A model generated the notes under the pieces. The model did no database searches, had not been told where the DNA came from, and saw only the letters and a list, made by a program, of their open reading frames with translations. DNA of 64,000 nucleotides. It comes from Paenibacillus arenilitoris (GTDB lineage: Bacteria > Bacillota > Bacilli > Paenibacillales > Paenibacillaceae). The position numbers and the translations under genes were made by a program. Location: assembly GCF_014705655.1 (NCBI RefSeq), contig NZ_JACXIY010000030.1, positions 1 to 64,000 on the forward strand, given 5' to 3'. Shown here one piece after another: positions 42,109-51,407 of the stretch. Every line of letters begins with the position of its first letter. Position 1 is the stretch's first letter.

Positions 42109-44601
42109 TTATAGTATGACTTGCGGATCCACGTCGACGCTGAACTGCACCTGCCGCTGGGGCGGGCCGTCCGCGAACGGCTCGAGCGCCTTGCGGACGA
42201 GCGCAGACGCATCGAGGTTTCCACGATATTTTATCACACATTGAAAACGGTAGCGATCTTTCATTCTTGCGATCGGCGAAGCGACGGGCCCGAGCACCTC
42301 CATCGCCCGGCCGAAGCCGCTGCCGAGCGGAAGCAGGACGCCTTCGTGCTCGGCGAGCTCCCGCAGCCCGGCCGAGAACCGCTCGCTCACCGTCGAGAGA
42401 AGCGGCAGCTGCTCGTGCGACATCGTGACGAGGATCAGCCGGCAATACGGCGGGTAGCCCATGGCGCCTCGGTGGCGCAGCTCCTCGGCTACGAACGAGG
42501 CATAATCGTGCTTCTTGGCGGTCACGATCGCATAGTGCTCCGGCGCGTAGGTCTGAACGACGACTTCGCCGGGCAAATGATGTCTGCCCGCCCGCCCCGC
42601 GACTTGCGTAAGCAGCTGGAACGTCCGCTCGGCGGCCCGGAAATCGGGCAGGTTGAGCGAGGTGTCCGCCGCGATGACGCCTACTAACGTAACATATGGA
42701 AAATCAAGCCCTTTTGCTACCATCTGCGTGCCGAGCAGCACGTCCGCCTTGCGGTCGCCGAACTGCTTCAGCAGCTTCTCGTGCGCGTTCTTCTCCGTCG
42801 TCGTGTCCACGTCCATCCGGATGACCCGGATGCCGGGGAATAGCTTCGCGAGCTCCTCCTCGACCCGCTGCGTGCCGGTGCCGAAATAGCGGATATGCTC
42901 GCTCTGGCAGGAAGGGCAAGCGGCGGGCGCCTGCTCGGCATGTCCGCAGTAATGGCAGCGGAGCGCCCTCGACTTCTGATGATAGGTCAGCGAAATATCG
43001 CAATGCGGACACGTTGCCGTATAGCCGCAGGAGCGGCACATGACGAAGGTCGAATAACCGCGCCGGTTGAGCAGCAGCACCGACTGCTCGCCCCGCTCCA
43101 GCCGCTCGGCCAGCGAGCGATGCAGCAGTCTGCTGAACATCGAGCGGTTCCCGTCCTTCAGCTCCTCGCGCATGTCGACGACCGTGACGGGCGGCATCGG
43201 CCTGCCGCCTACCCGGTCCGGCATCGGCAGCAGCGCCGGCTCGCGGCTCTGCTCGCTGGCCGGCGCTGGACGGCTCGCCGCGGCATACGTTTCGAGCGAA
43301 GGCGTAGCCGATCCGAGCACGACCGCCGCGCCATGCTGCTTCGCCCGGCGGACGGCGACGTCGCGCGCATGATATTTCGGGCTTTCCTCCTGCTTGTAGG
43401 ACGACTCGTGCTCTTCGTCGATGATGATCAGCCCGATTCGCTCGAACGGCGCGAATATGGCCGAGCGGGCGCCGATCGCCACCTGCACCTGCCGATCCCG
43501 GATTTTGCGCCACTCGTCGTAGCGCTCGCCGCTCGACAGCCTGCTGTGCAGGACGGCGACCGCGTCGCCGAAGCGCCCCTTGAATCGCTCGACCATTTGC
43601 GGGGTAAGAGAGATTTCAGGCACGAGCACGATCGCCTGCTTCCCGCGCTCCAAGCAATATTGGATCGATTGCAAATACACTTCCGTCTTGCCGCTCCCGG
43701 TAACGCCGTGCAGCAGCATCGTCTGCGGCTCGCCCGCGCCGATCGCCCGCGCGATGCGGGCGTACACCTCCCGCTGCCCCTCCGTGAGGGGCAGCGGCTC
43801 CGTTCGCTCGAAAGCCCGATCGGCATACGGATCGCGACGCTGTTCCACTTCGCGGAGATCGAGCAGACCCTTCTCCGCGAGAGACCGCACGCTGGGCGCG
43901 GAGCTTCCCGTCGCCGCGATCAACTCCTGCAGCGGCAGCGGGCCGCCGTGCTCCAGCATGAAGCCCAGCACCTCGCGCTGCTTCGCCGCCCGCGCCGGCA
44001 GCTTCGCGAGCGCCTCCCGCGCCGCCGACTCGTCCTCCGGCACGAACACGGTCAGCACCTTGCGGATGGCGAGTCTGTCGCGGATCGACGTCCGCTCCGC
44101 GAGCACGCCGTCCCGAAGCGCCGCCTTCACCGCCCTCGCGTGCTCCGGGTACTTGCTTAGCAGCGTCTCCAGCTTGACGAATTTCCCGCTCGTCCCGATC
44201 CATTCAGCCAGCTCCGGGGGAAGCGCCAGCACGGCCGCCTGGTCGTCCTGTATGCCGACGAGCCGCTCGGCTTTCCCCTTGAGCGCGGTCGGGATCATCG
44301 CCTGAAGCGCGGTCGTCCACGAGCAGCAATACTTTTCGCTCAGCCACTTCGCCAGCTCGATCAGGTCGGGCAGGAGCGGCGGCACCGGATCAAGCAGCTC
44401 CGAGAGTGGCTTCAGCCTCCTCCGATCGATGTCCGCCTCGTCCGTCAACCGGGTGACGAAGCCTTGCAGCACCCGACTGCCGAAAGGCACCCCGACGCGG
44501 CTGCCCACCTCGATCCATTCCTCCATCGAGGAGGGCACTTCATAATCAAACGGCCGATCCGTCTGGCGGCTCGGCACGTCCACAATGACTTTGGCGATCA
44601 T
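42109..44601 (-). CDS. priA: Primosomal protein N' (replication restart helicase PriA)
   Basis: The protein has 830 residues. It reloads the replisome at forks. The 3'-DNA-binding domain starts IAKVIVDVPSRQTDRPFDYEVP. Helicase motifs: GVTGSGKTEVYLQ, IIDEEHESSYKQ, GSATPSLETY. The zinc region CRSCGYTATCPHCDISLTYH...CHYCGH...CPSCQS is complete. It overlaps coaBC by 4 bp. Confidence 0.97.
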   Translation of the reverse strand: MIAKVIVDVPSRQTDRPFDYEVPSSMEEWIEVGSRVGVPFGSRVLQGFVTRLTDEADIDRRRLKPLSELLDPVPPLLPDLIELAKWLSEKYCCSWTTALQAMIPTALKGKAERLVGIQDDQAAVLALPPELAEWIGTSGKFVKLETLLSKYPEHARAVKAALRDGVLAERTSIRDRLAIRKVLTVFVPEDESAAREALAKLPARAAKQREVLGFMLEHGGPLPLQELIAATGSSAPSVRSLAEKGLLDLREVEQRRDPYADRAFERTEPLPLTEGQREVYARIARAIGAGEPQTMLLHGVTGSGKTEVYLQSIQYCLERGKQAIVLVPEISLTPQMVERFKGRFGDAVAVLHSRLSSGERYDEWRKIRDRQVQVAIGARSAIFAPFERIGLIIIDEEHESSYKQEESPKYHARDVAVRRAKQHGAAVVLGSATPSLETYAAASRPAPASEQSREPALLPMPDRVGGRPMPPVTVVDMREELKDGNRSMFSRLLHRSLAERLERGEQSVLLLNRRGYSTFVMCRSCGYTATCPHCDISLTYHQKSRALRCHYCGHAEQAPAACPSCQSEHIRYFGTGTQRVEEELAKLFPGIRVIRMDVDTTTEKNAHEKLLKQFGDRKADVLLGTQMVAKGLDFPYVTLVGVIAADTSLNLPDFRAAERTFQLLTQVAGRAGRHHLPGEVVVQTYAPEHYAIVTAKKHDYASFVAEELRHRGAMGYPPYCRLILVTMSHEQLPLLSTVSERFSAGLRELAEHEGVLLPLGSGFGRAMEVLGPVASPIARMKDRYRFQCVIKYRGNLDASALVRKALEPFADGPPQRQVQFSVDVDPQVIL

Positions 44602-45812
44602 ACTCCGCTCCCCCCGAATTGCGGGAGCCGCTCCGCGACAAGCTCCAGCAAGCGGGAGGCCGTCTCGCGCTTGGACAATAGGGGCATCGCTTCGATCAGC
44701 CCTTCCTCGCCGTAAACCGAAACGATGTTCGTATCTCCGTTAAAGCCCGCTCCGTCCGCGCTGACGTCATTGGCGACGATAAGGTCGCAATGTTTCCGCC
44801 GCAGCTTGTCCATCGCGTACCGCTCGATCTGCTCCGTCTCGGCCGCAAAGCCGACCAGGAACTGATGCTTCTTCCGCTTCCCGAGCGTCTCCAGTATGTC
44901 CGTCGTCCGCTCGAGAGCAAGCGTAAGCCGCTCCCCGTCCTTCTTCAGCTTCGTGCCGCTTATGCTGGCCGCCCGGTAATCCGCGACGGCCGCGGCTTTG
45001 ACGACGATATCCATCTCGTCATACAGCTCCGTTACCGCCTCCAGCATCTGCTGCGCGGATTCGACCTTTACGAGCGCCACGCCGGACGGCGGCGCCGCCG
45101 TCGTCCGGCCGGCGACCACCGTCACCTCGGCGCCCATCAGGCGCGCCGCTTCGGCGATGGCAAAGCCCATCTTCCCGGAGGAATCGTTCGTGATGTATCT
45201 TACCGGATCCAGCCTCTCCATCGTGCCGCCCGCGGTTACGAGCACGCGCCTGCCGCGCAGCCGCCCGCTTACTGCGAACCACGCTTCGACCGCGGCAACG
45301 ATCTCTTCGGGCTCGGCGAGCCTGCCCTTGGCGACGTAGCCGCAGGCGAGCTGGCCCGTGCCGGGCTCGACGAACATCGCGCCGCGCGAAGCGAGCAGCT
45401 CGATGTTGCGGACGACGGCCGGATGCTCATACATATGTACGTTCATGGCGGGCGCGATCAGAATCGGACAAGTTGCCGCCAGCAGCGTCGTGCTGAGCAT
45501 ATCGTCCGCATGGCCGCCCGCCAGCTTCGCCAGCACGTTCGCCGTAGCCGGCGCGACGACGATCAAATCCGCGTGATCCGCCAAATCGATATGCGAGACG
45601 ACCGACGGATCGCGCTCGTCGAACGTATCGACGTATACCGGATTGCGCGACAACGTTTGCAACGTCAGCGGCGTGATGAATTTGGTTGCCGATTCCGTCA
45701 TGATCACGTTCACTTTCGCGCCCGCCTGCGTCAGCTTGCTGCAAAGCGCGGCGCCCTTGTAGGCCGCGATCCCGCCCGTAATGCCGAGTATGATCGATTT
45801 CCCTTTTAGCAT
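44598..45812 (-). CDS. coaBC: Bifunctional phosphopantothenoylcysteine decarboxylase/synthetase
   Basis: The protein has 404 residues. The flavin-dependent CoaC domain (1-~185: GKSIILGITGGIAAYKGAALC, the active-site His in VSHIDLADHAD, PAMNVHMYEHPAV, and Cys in GQLACGYVAKGRLAEPEEI) precedes the CoaB domain (VLVTAGGTMERLDPVRYITNDSSGKMG, KLKKDGE). It builds 4'-phosphopantetheine for CoA. It is followed by priA with an ATGA overlap. Confidence 0.96.
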   Translation of the reverse strand: MLKGKSIILGITGGIAAYKGAALCSKLTQAGAKVNVIMTESATKFITPLTLQTLSRNPVYVDTFDERDPSVVSHIDLADHADLIVVAPATANVLAKLAGGHADDMLSTTLLAATCPILIAPAMNVHMYEHPAVVRNIELLASRGAMFVEPGTGQLACGYVAKGRLAEPEEIVAAVEAWFAVSGRLRGRRVLVTAGGTMERLDPVRYITNDSSGKMGFAIAEAARLMGAEVTVVAGRTTAAPPSGVALVKVESAQQMLEAVTELYDEMDIVVKAAAVADYRAASISGTKLKKDGERLTLALERTTDILETLGKRKKHQFLVGFAAETEQIERYAMDKLRRKHCDLIVANDVSADGAGFNGDTNIVSVYGEEGLIEAMPLLSKRETASRLLELVAERLPQFGGSGV

Positions 45813-45869
45813 GCCTTATCTCCCATCGCCTATCAATCTTATCCTATATGCTTAAGTGCCGGCTTTCGG

Positions 45870-46394
45870 TCACCAGTCCTTCCGCTCCCGCAAGCTCGCG
45901 ATCTGCGCGACGTGATGCTTGCCGTGCCATGCGACGAATCCTAGAAAATAAGCGAGGCCGATCTGGCTTCCCTTCTCCGGGTGATAGAACATTTTATCGA
46001 AATCGGACGCCTGCATCGAACGCAGCAGCAGCGTCCAGCGCGCGTAAATGCCTTCGATGATGGCAACGCTTAGTTCCGTCGAAGCGTGCAGACTGTCCGC
46101 CGTCTCCGCCCAGCGCTCTTCATTGAAGGGCTTGATCGTCGGATTAGACTCCGTGAGCGCAAGCTTGAAGCGCGAATAGCAGTTCATCGCCGCATCCGCG
46201 ATATGATGCACGACCTGCCTGACGGTCCAGCCGCCGCTGCGGTACGGCGTATCGAGCTGCTCTTCGTCGAGTCCCGCCAATGCGGCCTTCAGCTGGGCGG
46301 GGAGATTCTCGACGTCGGCGATCCACAGCTCCCTCTGCTTGACGGTCATCCCTTCATACGAGTATCTGCCAATCGGATAACGCAATTTGTCCAT
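45870..46394 (-). CDS. DinB-superfamily bacillithiol transferase (BstA/YfiT-like)
   Basis: The protein has 174 residues. A four-helix DinB fold: LRYPIGRYSYEG opening, metal His in VHHIADAAMNCYSRFKL, and the final WHGKHHVAQI motif with two His residues. The N-terminal FGRY/IGRY pattern is typical of YfiT-type metal-dependent thiol transferases that use bacillithiol. It interrupts the usual rpoZ-coaBC junction together with two small membrane proteins. Confidence 0.82.
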   Translation of the reverse strand: MDKLRYPIGRYSYEGMTVKQRELWIADVENLPAQLKAALAGLDEEQLDTPYRSGGWTVRQVVHHIADAAMNCYSRFKLALTESNPTIKPFNEERWAETADSLHASTELSVAIIEGIYARWTLLLRSMQASDFDKMFYHPEKGSQIGLAYFLGFVAWHGKHHVAQIASLRERKDW

Positions 46395-46480
46395 TCCGTT
46401 CCCTCCTGTTCTGGATCACGCAAGCTTCGTACGCTCCCTTAATCATACCATACGGGCCTTCAAAATCTAACTGTCCCTCC

Positions 46481-46669
46481 TCATTGCGCGCTAATAAATT
46501 GGAACACGCCGAGACCGATGAACATAACGACGAAGACGACGATAAAGCCGATCGCAAAGTTCACCCATCCCGGCCTCCGCCGGTTCGCCCCCGTGCTCAA
46601 ATCGTCCACCTGCGCCTGCAGCTTGCGCAGCGACTCTTGCATGTCCTTGATTTCTTCCTCGCTTGCCAC
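46481..46669 (-). CDS. Small membrane protein with N-terminal coiled coil
   Basis: The protein has 62 residues: an acidic coiled-coil helix (SEEEIKDMQESLRKLQAQVDDLS), a basic turn (ANRRRPGW) and one membrane helix (VNFAIGFIVVFVVMFIGLGVFQFI). GTG start behind GGGAGGG. It pairs with the next similar gene. Unknown function. Confidence 0.6.
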   Translation of the reverse strand: MASEEEIKDMQESLRKLQAQVDDLSTGANRRRPGWVNFAIGFIVVFVVMFIGLGVFQFISAQ

Positions 46670-46727
46670 GTCCGGATCCCTCCCGCTTGTTCGTTCGTGC
46701 GTGCGGCTTCCTCTCCATCCCCGAAGC

Positions 46728-46916
46728 CTACAGGCGTTTATCGATAATATGCTTGCTGTCCTGAATTTCTTTCCTAAGCAGCCTGACTTCCTCCACAAGC
46801 GCTTTCATCTGCTTCGTCGCCTCTGACGAATCGATGGCGCCCCTTATGACGAGCGATAGGAGCAGCAACGAAATGACGATCCCGAGTATCGCGAACACAA
46901 ACAAAATCGGATCCAC
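46728..46916 (-). CDS. Small membrane protein with C-terminal coiled coil
   Basis: The protein has 62 residues: a membrane helix (PILFVFAILGIVISLLLLSLVI) then a charged helix (EATKQMKALVEEVRLLRKEIQD). GTG start behind AAGGAGGGATCGA. It is the mirror arrangement of the adjacent gene (coil then helix), so the two may form a membrane complex; this is inference. Confidence 0.6.
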   Translation of the reverse strand: MDPILFVFAILGIVISLLLLSLVIRGAIDSSEATKQMKALVEEVRLLRKEIQDSKHIIDKRL

Positions 46917-47045
46917 TCGATCCCTCCTTCCGCGGACGAATGCGGCGCGGCCTTCACCGCGCAATTTCGACCGGATGATTCAATAGTTTAACAAATCGTC
47001 CCCGATTTTTGTAGCCGCTCAAGGCGCGACTTCGGCCAACTTAAC

Positions 47046-47083
47046 AAAAAAAAGACTGCGCGGCCGTTGCCGGCCTGCAATCC
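47046..47083 (-). terminator. rpoZ terminator
   Basis: On the minus strand GATTGCAGGCCG-GCAA-CGGCCGCGCAGTC (small bulge) is followed by eight T residues, 30 bp after the rpoZ stop. Confidence 0.8.
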
Positions 47084-47112
47084 TTCTTCCCCTGCATGTA
47101 TGAAAAAAAATG

Positions 47113-47322
47113 CTACTCCTCTTTCGAAGCGACCTTCTCGACCTGCAGCATGTCGCCGTAAATTTCTTCAAGCGCAACGCCTACGAATTTACGAGAGCGC
47201 GGATTGCGAAGCTCGGATTTGTCTCCGTTGCGAAGCATGCGCGCGCGTCTCGAAGCCGCGACGACCAGCGTATATTTACTGTCGACCTTCTTTACCATCT
47301 CGTCAATGGACGGATATAACAT
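47113..47322 (-). CDS. rpoZ: DNA-directed RNA polymerase omega subunit
   Basis: The protein has 69 residues. LYPSIDEMVKKVDSKYTLVVAASRRARML and RKFVGVALEEIYGDML match omega, which helps assemble core polymerase. It lies 16 bp after gmk, as in B. subtilis, and ends at a strong terminator, separating the operon from coaBC. Confidence 0.96.
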   Translation of the reverse strand: MLYPSIDEMVKKVDSKYTLVVAASRRARMLRNGDKSELRNPRSRKFVGVALEEIYGDMLQVEKVASKEE

Positions 47323-47338
47323 CGTACATTCTCCTCAC

Positions 47339-47956
47339 TCAAGCTTTCTCGATTGCGGCCACCATGCCCGTTACGTAGGGGATGAACCGCTCCCTGCGGC
47401 AGTGCTCGGCAATAATGATGCTGCGGATGCGGTCGCAGGCGGCATCGATCTCGTCGTTCAGCACCGCGTAATCGTAATGGCGGAGCAGGTTCATCTCCTC
47501 CACGGCGACCGTCATCCGGTTATTGATCGTATCGAGCGATTCCGTGCCCCGTCCCGTAATGCGCTGCTTCAGCTCGTCGAGCGAAGGGGGAAGCAGGAAA
47601 ACGAAGATGCCTTCCGGAAACTTCTGCTTCACCTTCAAAGCGCCTTGGACCTCGATCTCCAGAATGACGTCCTTGCCGCTCGCGAGAGTCCGTTCGACGA
47701 ACTCGCGCGGCGTGCCGTAATAATTGCCGACGTATTCGGCATGCTCCAATAAGGCGTCATGCTTGATCATGTCCTGAAACTGCTCTTTGGACTTAAAAAA
47801 ATAATTGACGCCTTCCACTTCGCCTTGGCGCGGCTGCCTGGTCGTCGCCGAGACCGAATAAACCAGGTCCGGCATCTTGCCGCGAAGCACCGAGCAGACC
47901 GTTCCCTTACCGACCCCGGAAGGACCGGATAATACGATTAACAATCCCTTATCCAT
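47339..47956 (-). CDS. gmk: Guanylate kinase
   Basis: The protein has 205 residues. It phosphorylates GMP to GDP. The P-loop [10 protein letters not shown], the GMP site [19 protein letters not shown], and the lid region RITGRGTES are present. The ATG at 47956 begins [14 protein letters not shown]; the longer open frame lies across remA. Confidence 0.97.
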   Translation of the reverse strand: MDKGLLIVLSGPSGVGKGTVCSVLRGKMPDLVYSVSATTRQPRQGEVEGVNYFFKSKEQFQDMIKHDALLEHAEYVGNYYGTPREFVERTLASGKDVILEIEVQGALKVKQKFPEGIFVFLLPPSLDELKQRITGRGTESLDTINNRMTVAVEEMNLLRHYDYAVLNDEIDAACDRIRSIIIAEHCRRERFIPYVTGMVAAIEKA

Positions 47957-47969
47957 AATACTCCCCGTA

Positions 47970-48230
47970 CTATTCGTCGTTATCGTCGTCCTTCGTGGAC
48001 AACCGGTGCGCCACCGTCTCCGGCTGCACCGCTGATAGAATGACATGATCGCTGTCCGTAATGATCACGGCGCGCGTGCGGCGGCCGTATGTCGCGTCGA
48101 TCAGCATATGTCTGTCGCGCGCCTCTTGAATAATCCGCTTGATCGGAGCCGATTCCGGGCTTACGATTGAAATAATGCGATTTGCAGATACAATATTACC
48201 GAATCCGATATTAATGAGTTTAATAGCCAA
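47970..48230 (-). CDS. remA: Extracellular matrix regulator RemA
   Basis: The protein has 86 residues. [38 protein letters not shown] is almost invariant in the RemA/YlzA family, an arc-shaped DNA-binding regulator of biofilm genes. It starts at TTG (48228-48230) behind GGAGGAGG. It heads the remA-gmk-rpoZ operon; yicC (yloC), which precedes it in B. subtilis, is not here. Confidence 0.95.
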   Translation of the reverse strand: MAIKLINIGFGNIVSANRIISIVSPESAPIKRIIQEARDRHMLIDATYGRRTRAVIITDSDHVILSAVQPETVAHRLSTKDDDNDE

Positions 48231-48535
48231 GCCTGGTTCCTCCTCCGCCTGCGGCCTTCTGTGCGATAGACCGGTCTGTTTGCGTCCGGCTCTGCTTAAC
48301 TGCCAAATACAGACAGAACTACTGCACTATTGTTGACATAAACAACAAGGAGCATACGTCATACGCGGACGCCCTGCCCCGGCAGCGGCCTATACCTCTA
48401 GGACGGCCTGTCCCGCGCAGGTCGCATTCCGCATGGCAACTGTATCCACGATTCATTTTAATTGATTTTTTGCAAACGAACAAGCGAAAAACGCGAAAAC
48501 GAGCAAAAAATGCTGATTTCCTATGAAAATCCGCC
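48231..48535. other. Intergenic region upstream of remA
   Basis: No gene found. It contains the remA ribosome site and an inverted repeat TTGTTG (48330-48335) / CAACAA (48343-48348) that could be an operator or part of the promoter. I see no clear sigma-A pair. Confidence 0.4.
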
Positions 48536-50446
48536 TTATTCGGCTGCTATGCGCCTCGCCTTTTGCCACACGTAATTCGTTAGCTGCACGCCCATGTCGT
48601 AGAACATAAACGGCGTGATCAAATAAATGCCGTTAAAATGCGGCATCGCGGCATCGAGCAGCTCCTTGGCGATCTGAACGCCCTCTGCGCGTCCCGCCTC
48701 ACCTTCAAGTCCCGCCATCCGGCGGCGCACCTCGTCGGAGAGCTGAATGCCCGGCACTTCGTTATGCAAATACTCGGCATTGCGTCCGCTCGCCAGCGGC
48801 ATAATGCCGATAAACATCGGCACGGACAAATGCTTCGTCGCCTCCGCGACGCGCTCGATGAGCGCCGGGTCGTACACCGGCTGCGTCATAATGTAGTCCG
48901 CTCCCGACTTGATTTTCCTCTCGAGGCGCTGCACGGCTTTGTCCAAATGCTTGACGTTCGGGTTAAACGCGGCGCCGACGACGAACTTCGCCTTCTGCTT
49001 CAGCGGCTTGCCCGAGAATGCCGTTCCGTCGTTCAGCTGCTTGATCATGCGGATCATCTCGAACGAGGTCAAATCGTACACCGAGCTGGAATCCGGCAAA
49101 TCGCCGAAGCGGGCCGGATCTCCCGTCACGGCCAGCACATGGTCGATATCCAGCGCGTCGAGCCCCATCATGTGCGACTGCGTTCCGATCAGGTTCCGGT
49201 CGCGGCAAGCGATATGGACGAGCGGCCGAATGCCGACCTTCTCCTGCAAGAGCGCGGCAAGCGCAATATTGCTCATCCGGGTAACGGCGAGCGAGTTGTC
49301 GGCCATCGTGACCGCGTCCGCCTTTGCCGCCTTGAGCGCGGCCGCGCCGTCCATGAACTTCCGGATGTCGAGGTCGCGCGGCGGATCGAGCTCGACGATG
49401 ACGGTATGCCTCTGCTGCACCAGTTCGACGATCGAAGGCTCCCGAACCGCCTGCCGCTGCGGCAGCGGCGATTCCTGAGCGGGCTTCGCCTGTCTGGTCA
49501 CTTGAACCGAAATGATCTCCCCCTGATGGGTGATCTTGGCCGTTTGCCCGAGCTGCGGTACGTATCCGTCCAGCGCCTTGGCCATCGCCGCGACATGCTC
49601 CGGGGTCGTGCCGCAGCAGCCGCCGATCAGCCGGGCGCCGCGGTCGGCGAAGCGCCGCGCCGATTCGGCGAAATATTCCGGGCCCGCGGAGTAGGCGTAC
49701 TTGCCGTCTACATAGTCCGGTATCCCGGCATTCGGGTAGACGGAAAGCGGGAGCCCGACGGGCCCGGCGATCGAGTCGATCGCGCGAAGGATGCCGTTCG
49801 GACCGCTGCGGCAGTTGAAGCCGACGACGTCCGCCCCTTCCTCCTGCAAGCGGTCGAACGCTTCCTTAAGGCCGTTCCCGTCCTGCGTCCGGCCGACGTC
49901 CTCCACGGCGAACTGGCAAATGACCGGGAGGTCGGATTCGGCGCGGGCGATCCGGAGCGCCAGCAGCATTTCGTCCAGGTCGTAGAACGTTTCGAGCAGC
50001 AGCCCGTCCACGCCTTCGTCCAGCAGCGCGTGCATCTGACTCTTGTACGCTTCGATAACCTTCGCCGTCCGCAAATTTCTCCGTTTGCCGTCCCGGATGG
50101 AGCCGACCGCGCCTACGACGTAGGCGTCGGCGCCCACCGCCGAGCGCGCGGCGCGGACGCCGGCTCGGTTGATCGCGTCCATCTCCCCTTCCAGGCCGTA
50201 CTTCGAGAGCTTCTCCGCGTTGGCGGAGAACGTGTTCGTCTCGATGACGCGGGCTCCCGCCTCGTAGTAGCTGCGATGAATGCCCTCGATCACGCCGGGG
50301 CGGATCGTATTGAATTCCTCGTAAGAAACGCCGACAGGGAACCCCATCTGGTACAGATAGGTTCCCATCGCGCCGTCCCCGGTCAAGATACGCTGTCCAA
50401 GCGCTTCCCTCAAATCCGGTTTCATGTTATTCATACCACCCATCAT
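48536..50446 (-). CDS. Homocysteine S-methyltransferase / methylenetetrahydrofolate reductase fusion (YitJ-like)
   Basis: The protein has about 636 residues. The N-terminal homocysteine methyltransferase barrel (about 15-310) shows GDGAMGTYLYQMG, VGFNCRSGP and the zinc cysteines in GGCCGTTPEH. The C-terminal MTHFR barrel (about 345-630) shows VIVELDPPRD, GDPARFGD, VGAAFNPN and TQPVYDP. The fusion makes 5-methyl-THF and methionine in one polypeptide. No S-box riboswitch is seen, since dapF ends only 10 bp upstream. Alternative Met codons at 5 and 8 have closer ribosome sites. Confidence 0.92.
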   Translation of the reverse strand: MMGGMNNMKPDLREALGQRILTGDGAMGTYLYQMGFPVGVSYEEFNTIRPGVIEGIHRSYYEAGARVIETNTFSANAEKLSKYGLEGEMDAINRAGVRAARSAVGADAYVVGAVGSIRDGKRRNLRTAKVIEAYKSQMHALLDEGVDGLLLETFYDLDEMLLALRIARAESDLPVICQFAVEDVGRTQDGNGLKEAFDRLQEEGADVVGFNCRSGPNGILRAIDSIAGPVGLPLSVYPNAGIPDYVDGKYAYSAGPEYFAESARRFADRGARLIGGCCGTTPEHVAAMAKALDGYVPQLGQTAKITHQGEIISVQVTRQAKPAQESPLPQRQAVREPSIVELVQQRHTVIVELDPPRDLDIRKFMDGAAALKAAKADAVTMADNSLAVTRMSNIALAALLQEKVGIRPLVHIACRDRNLIGTQSHMMGLDALDIDHVLAVTGDPARFGDLPDSSSVYDLTSFEMIRMIKQLNDGTAFSGKPLKQKAKFVVGAAFNPNVKHLDKAVQRLERKIKSGADYIMTQPVYDPALIERVAEATKHLSVPMFIGIMPLASGRNAEYLHNEVPGIQLSDEVRRRMAGLEGEAGRAEGVQIAKELLDAAMPHFNGIYLITPFMFYDMGVQLTNYVWQKARRIAAE

Positions 50447-50455
50447 CCGTCGTTC

Positions 50456-51286
50456 TTACAAGGTGCCGCGGAAGGATACCGCGGCCGGACCCGTCATGTA
50501 TACGTGATTGTCCGCCTCGTTCCACTCGATGAGCAAATCGCCGCCTTTGAGCGATACGGTGGCGGCCCGCTCCGTAGCGCCGTTCAGCACGGACGCGACC
50601 ACGGTTGCGCAAGCGCCCGTGCCGCATGCGAGCGTCGGGCCGGCTCCGCGCTCCCATACGCGCATATCGGCCTGCGTGCGGGAATTCACGGTGACGAACT
50701 CCACGTTTATTTTACGGGGAAAGAGCGGATGCGTTTCGAGCTTCGGTCCCCATGCGTTCAAATCGAAGCCCACGGCGTCGTCGACGTAGATGACGCAGTG
50801 CGGGTTGCCCATAGATACGGCGGTAAAACGGAACTCGCGGCCGTCCACCTCGATCGGATGCCCGATGACGCGCTCGGCGTCGATCGTCGTCGGCACCTGC
50901 AGCCCGTTCAGGATCGGCTCGCCCATGTCGACGCGAACCGTGGCGACCTTGCCGTCCGCGACGGTCAATTGCACCTTCTGCGCGCCGGCGCCGAGCGTTT
51001 CGATCGTAATTTCTTCTTTATCGGTCAACCCGTTGTCGTAGACGTATTTCGCGACGCAGCGGATCGCGTTGCCGCACTGCTCCGCCTCGGAGCCGTCGGA
51101 ATTGATGATGCGCATGCGGAAATCCGCGATTTCCGAAGGCAAAATGTAAACCAACCCGTCGGCGCCGATTCCGAAATAGCGGTTGCACAGCTCGACGGCC
51201 AGCTCCGCGACGTTGTCCGGCAGCTGACGCTCGTCGGCGATTACGATGAAGTCGTTGCCTAGGCCGTTCATTTTCGTAAAGTTCAT
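50456..51286 (-). CDS. dapF: Diaminopimelate epimerase
   Basis: The protein has 276 residues. It makes meso-diaminopimelate for lysine and wall peptides. Both catalytic cysteines are present: EAEQCGNAIRC and ACGTGACATV. The start MNFTKMNGLGNDFIV is the family signature and is preceded by AAGGAGAG. It is followed 10 bp on by the YitJ-like gene, an uncommon pairing. Confidence 0.96.
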   Translation of the reverse strand: MNFTKMNGLGNDFIVIADERQLPDNVAELAVELCNRYFGIGADGLVYILPSEIADFRMRIINSDGSEAEQCGNAIRCVAKYVYDNGLTDKEEITIETLGAGAQKVQLTVADGKVATVRVDMGEPILNGLQVPTTIDAERVIGHPIEVDGREFRFTAVSMGNPHCVIYVDDAVGFDLNAWGPKLETHPLFPRKINVEFVTVNSRTQADMRVWERGAGPTLACGTGACATVVASVLNGATERAATVSLKGGDLLIEWNEADNHVYMTGPAAVSFRGTL

Positions 51287-51407
51287 AGGAATGCTCTCTC
51301 CTTGCCCTATCAATCGGTATATGATTAGGTATGATTTTTCCTATTAGCATACCGTAAAGCAAGGAGAAACGCTATTCATAATTTGTATCATCATTTGCAT
51401 TATCCCG

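Noticed and set aside
48638-51262. 874-codon plus-strand open frame
   Set aside because: Antisense shadow of the YitJ-like and dapF genes; residue content is Arg/His/Asp-rich as in other shadows.
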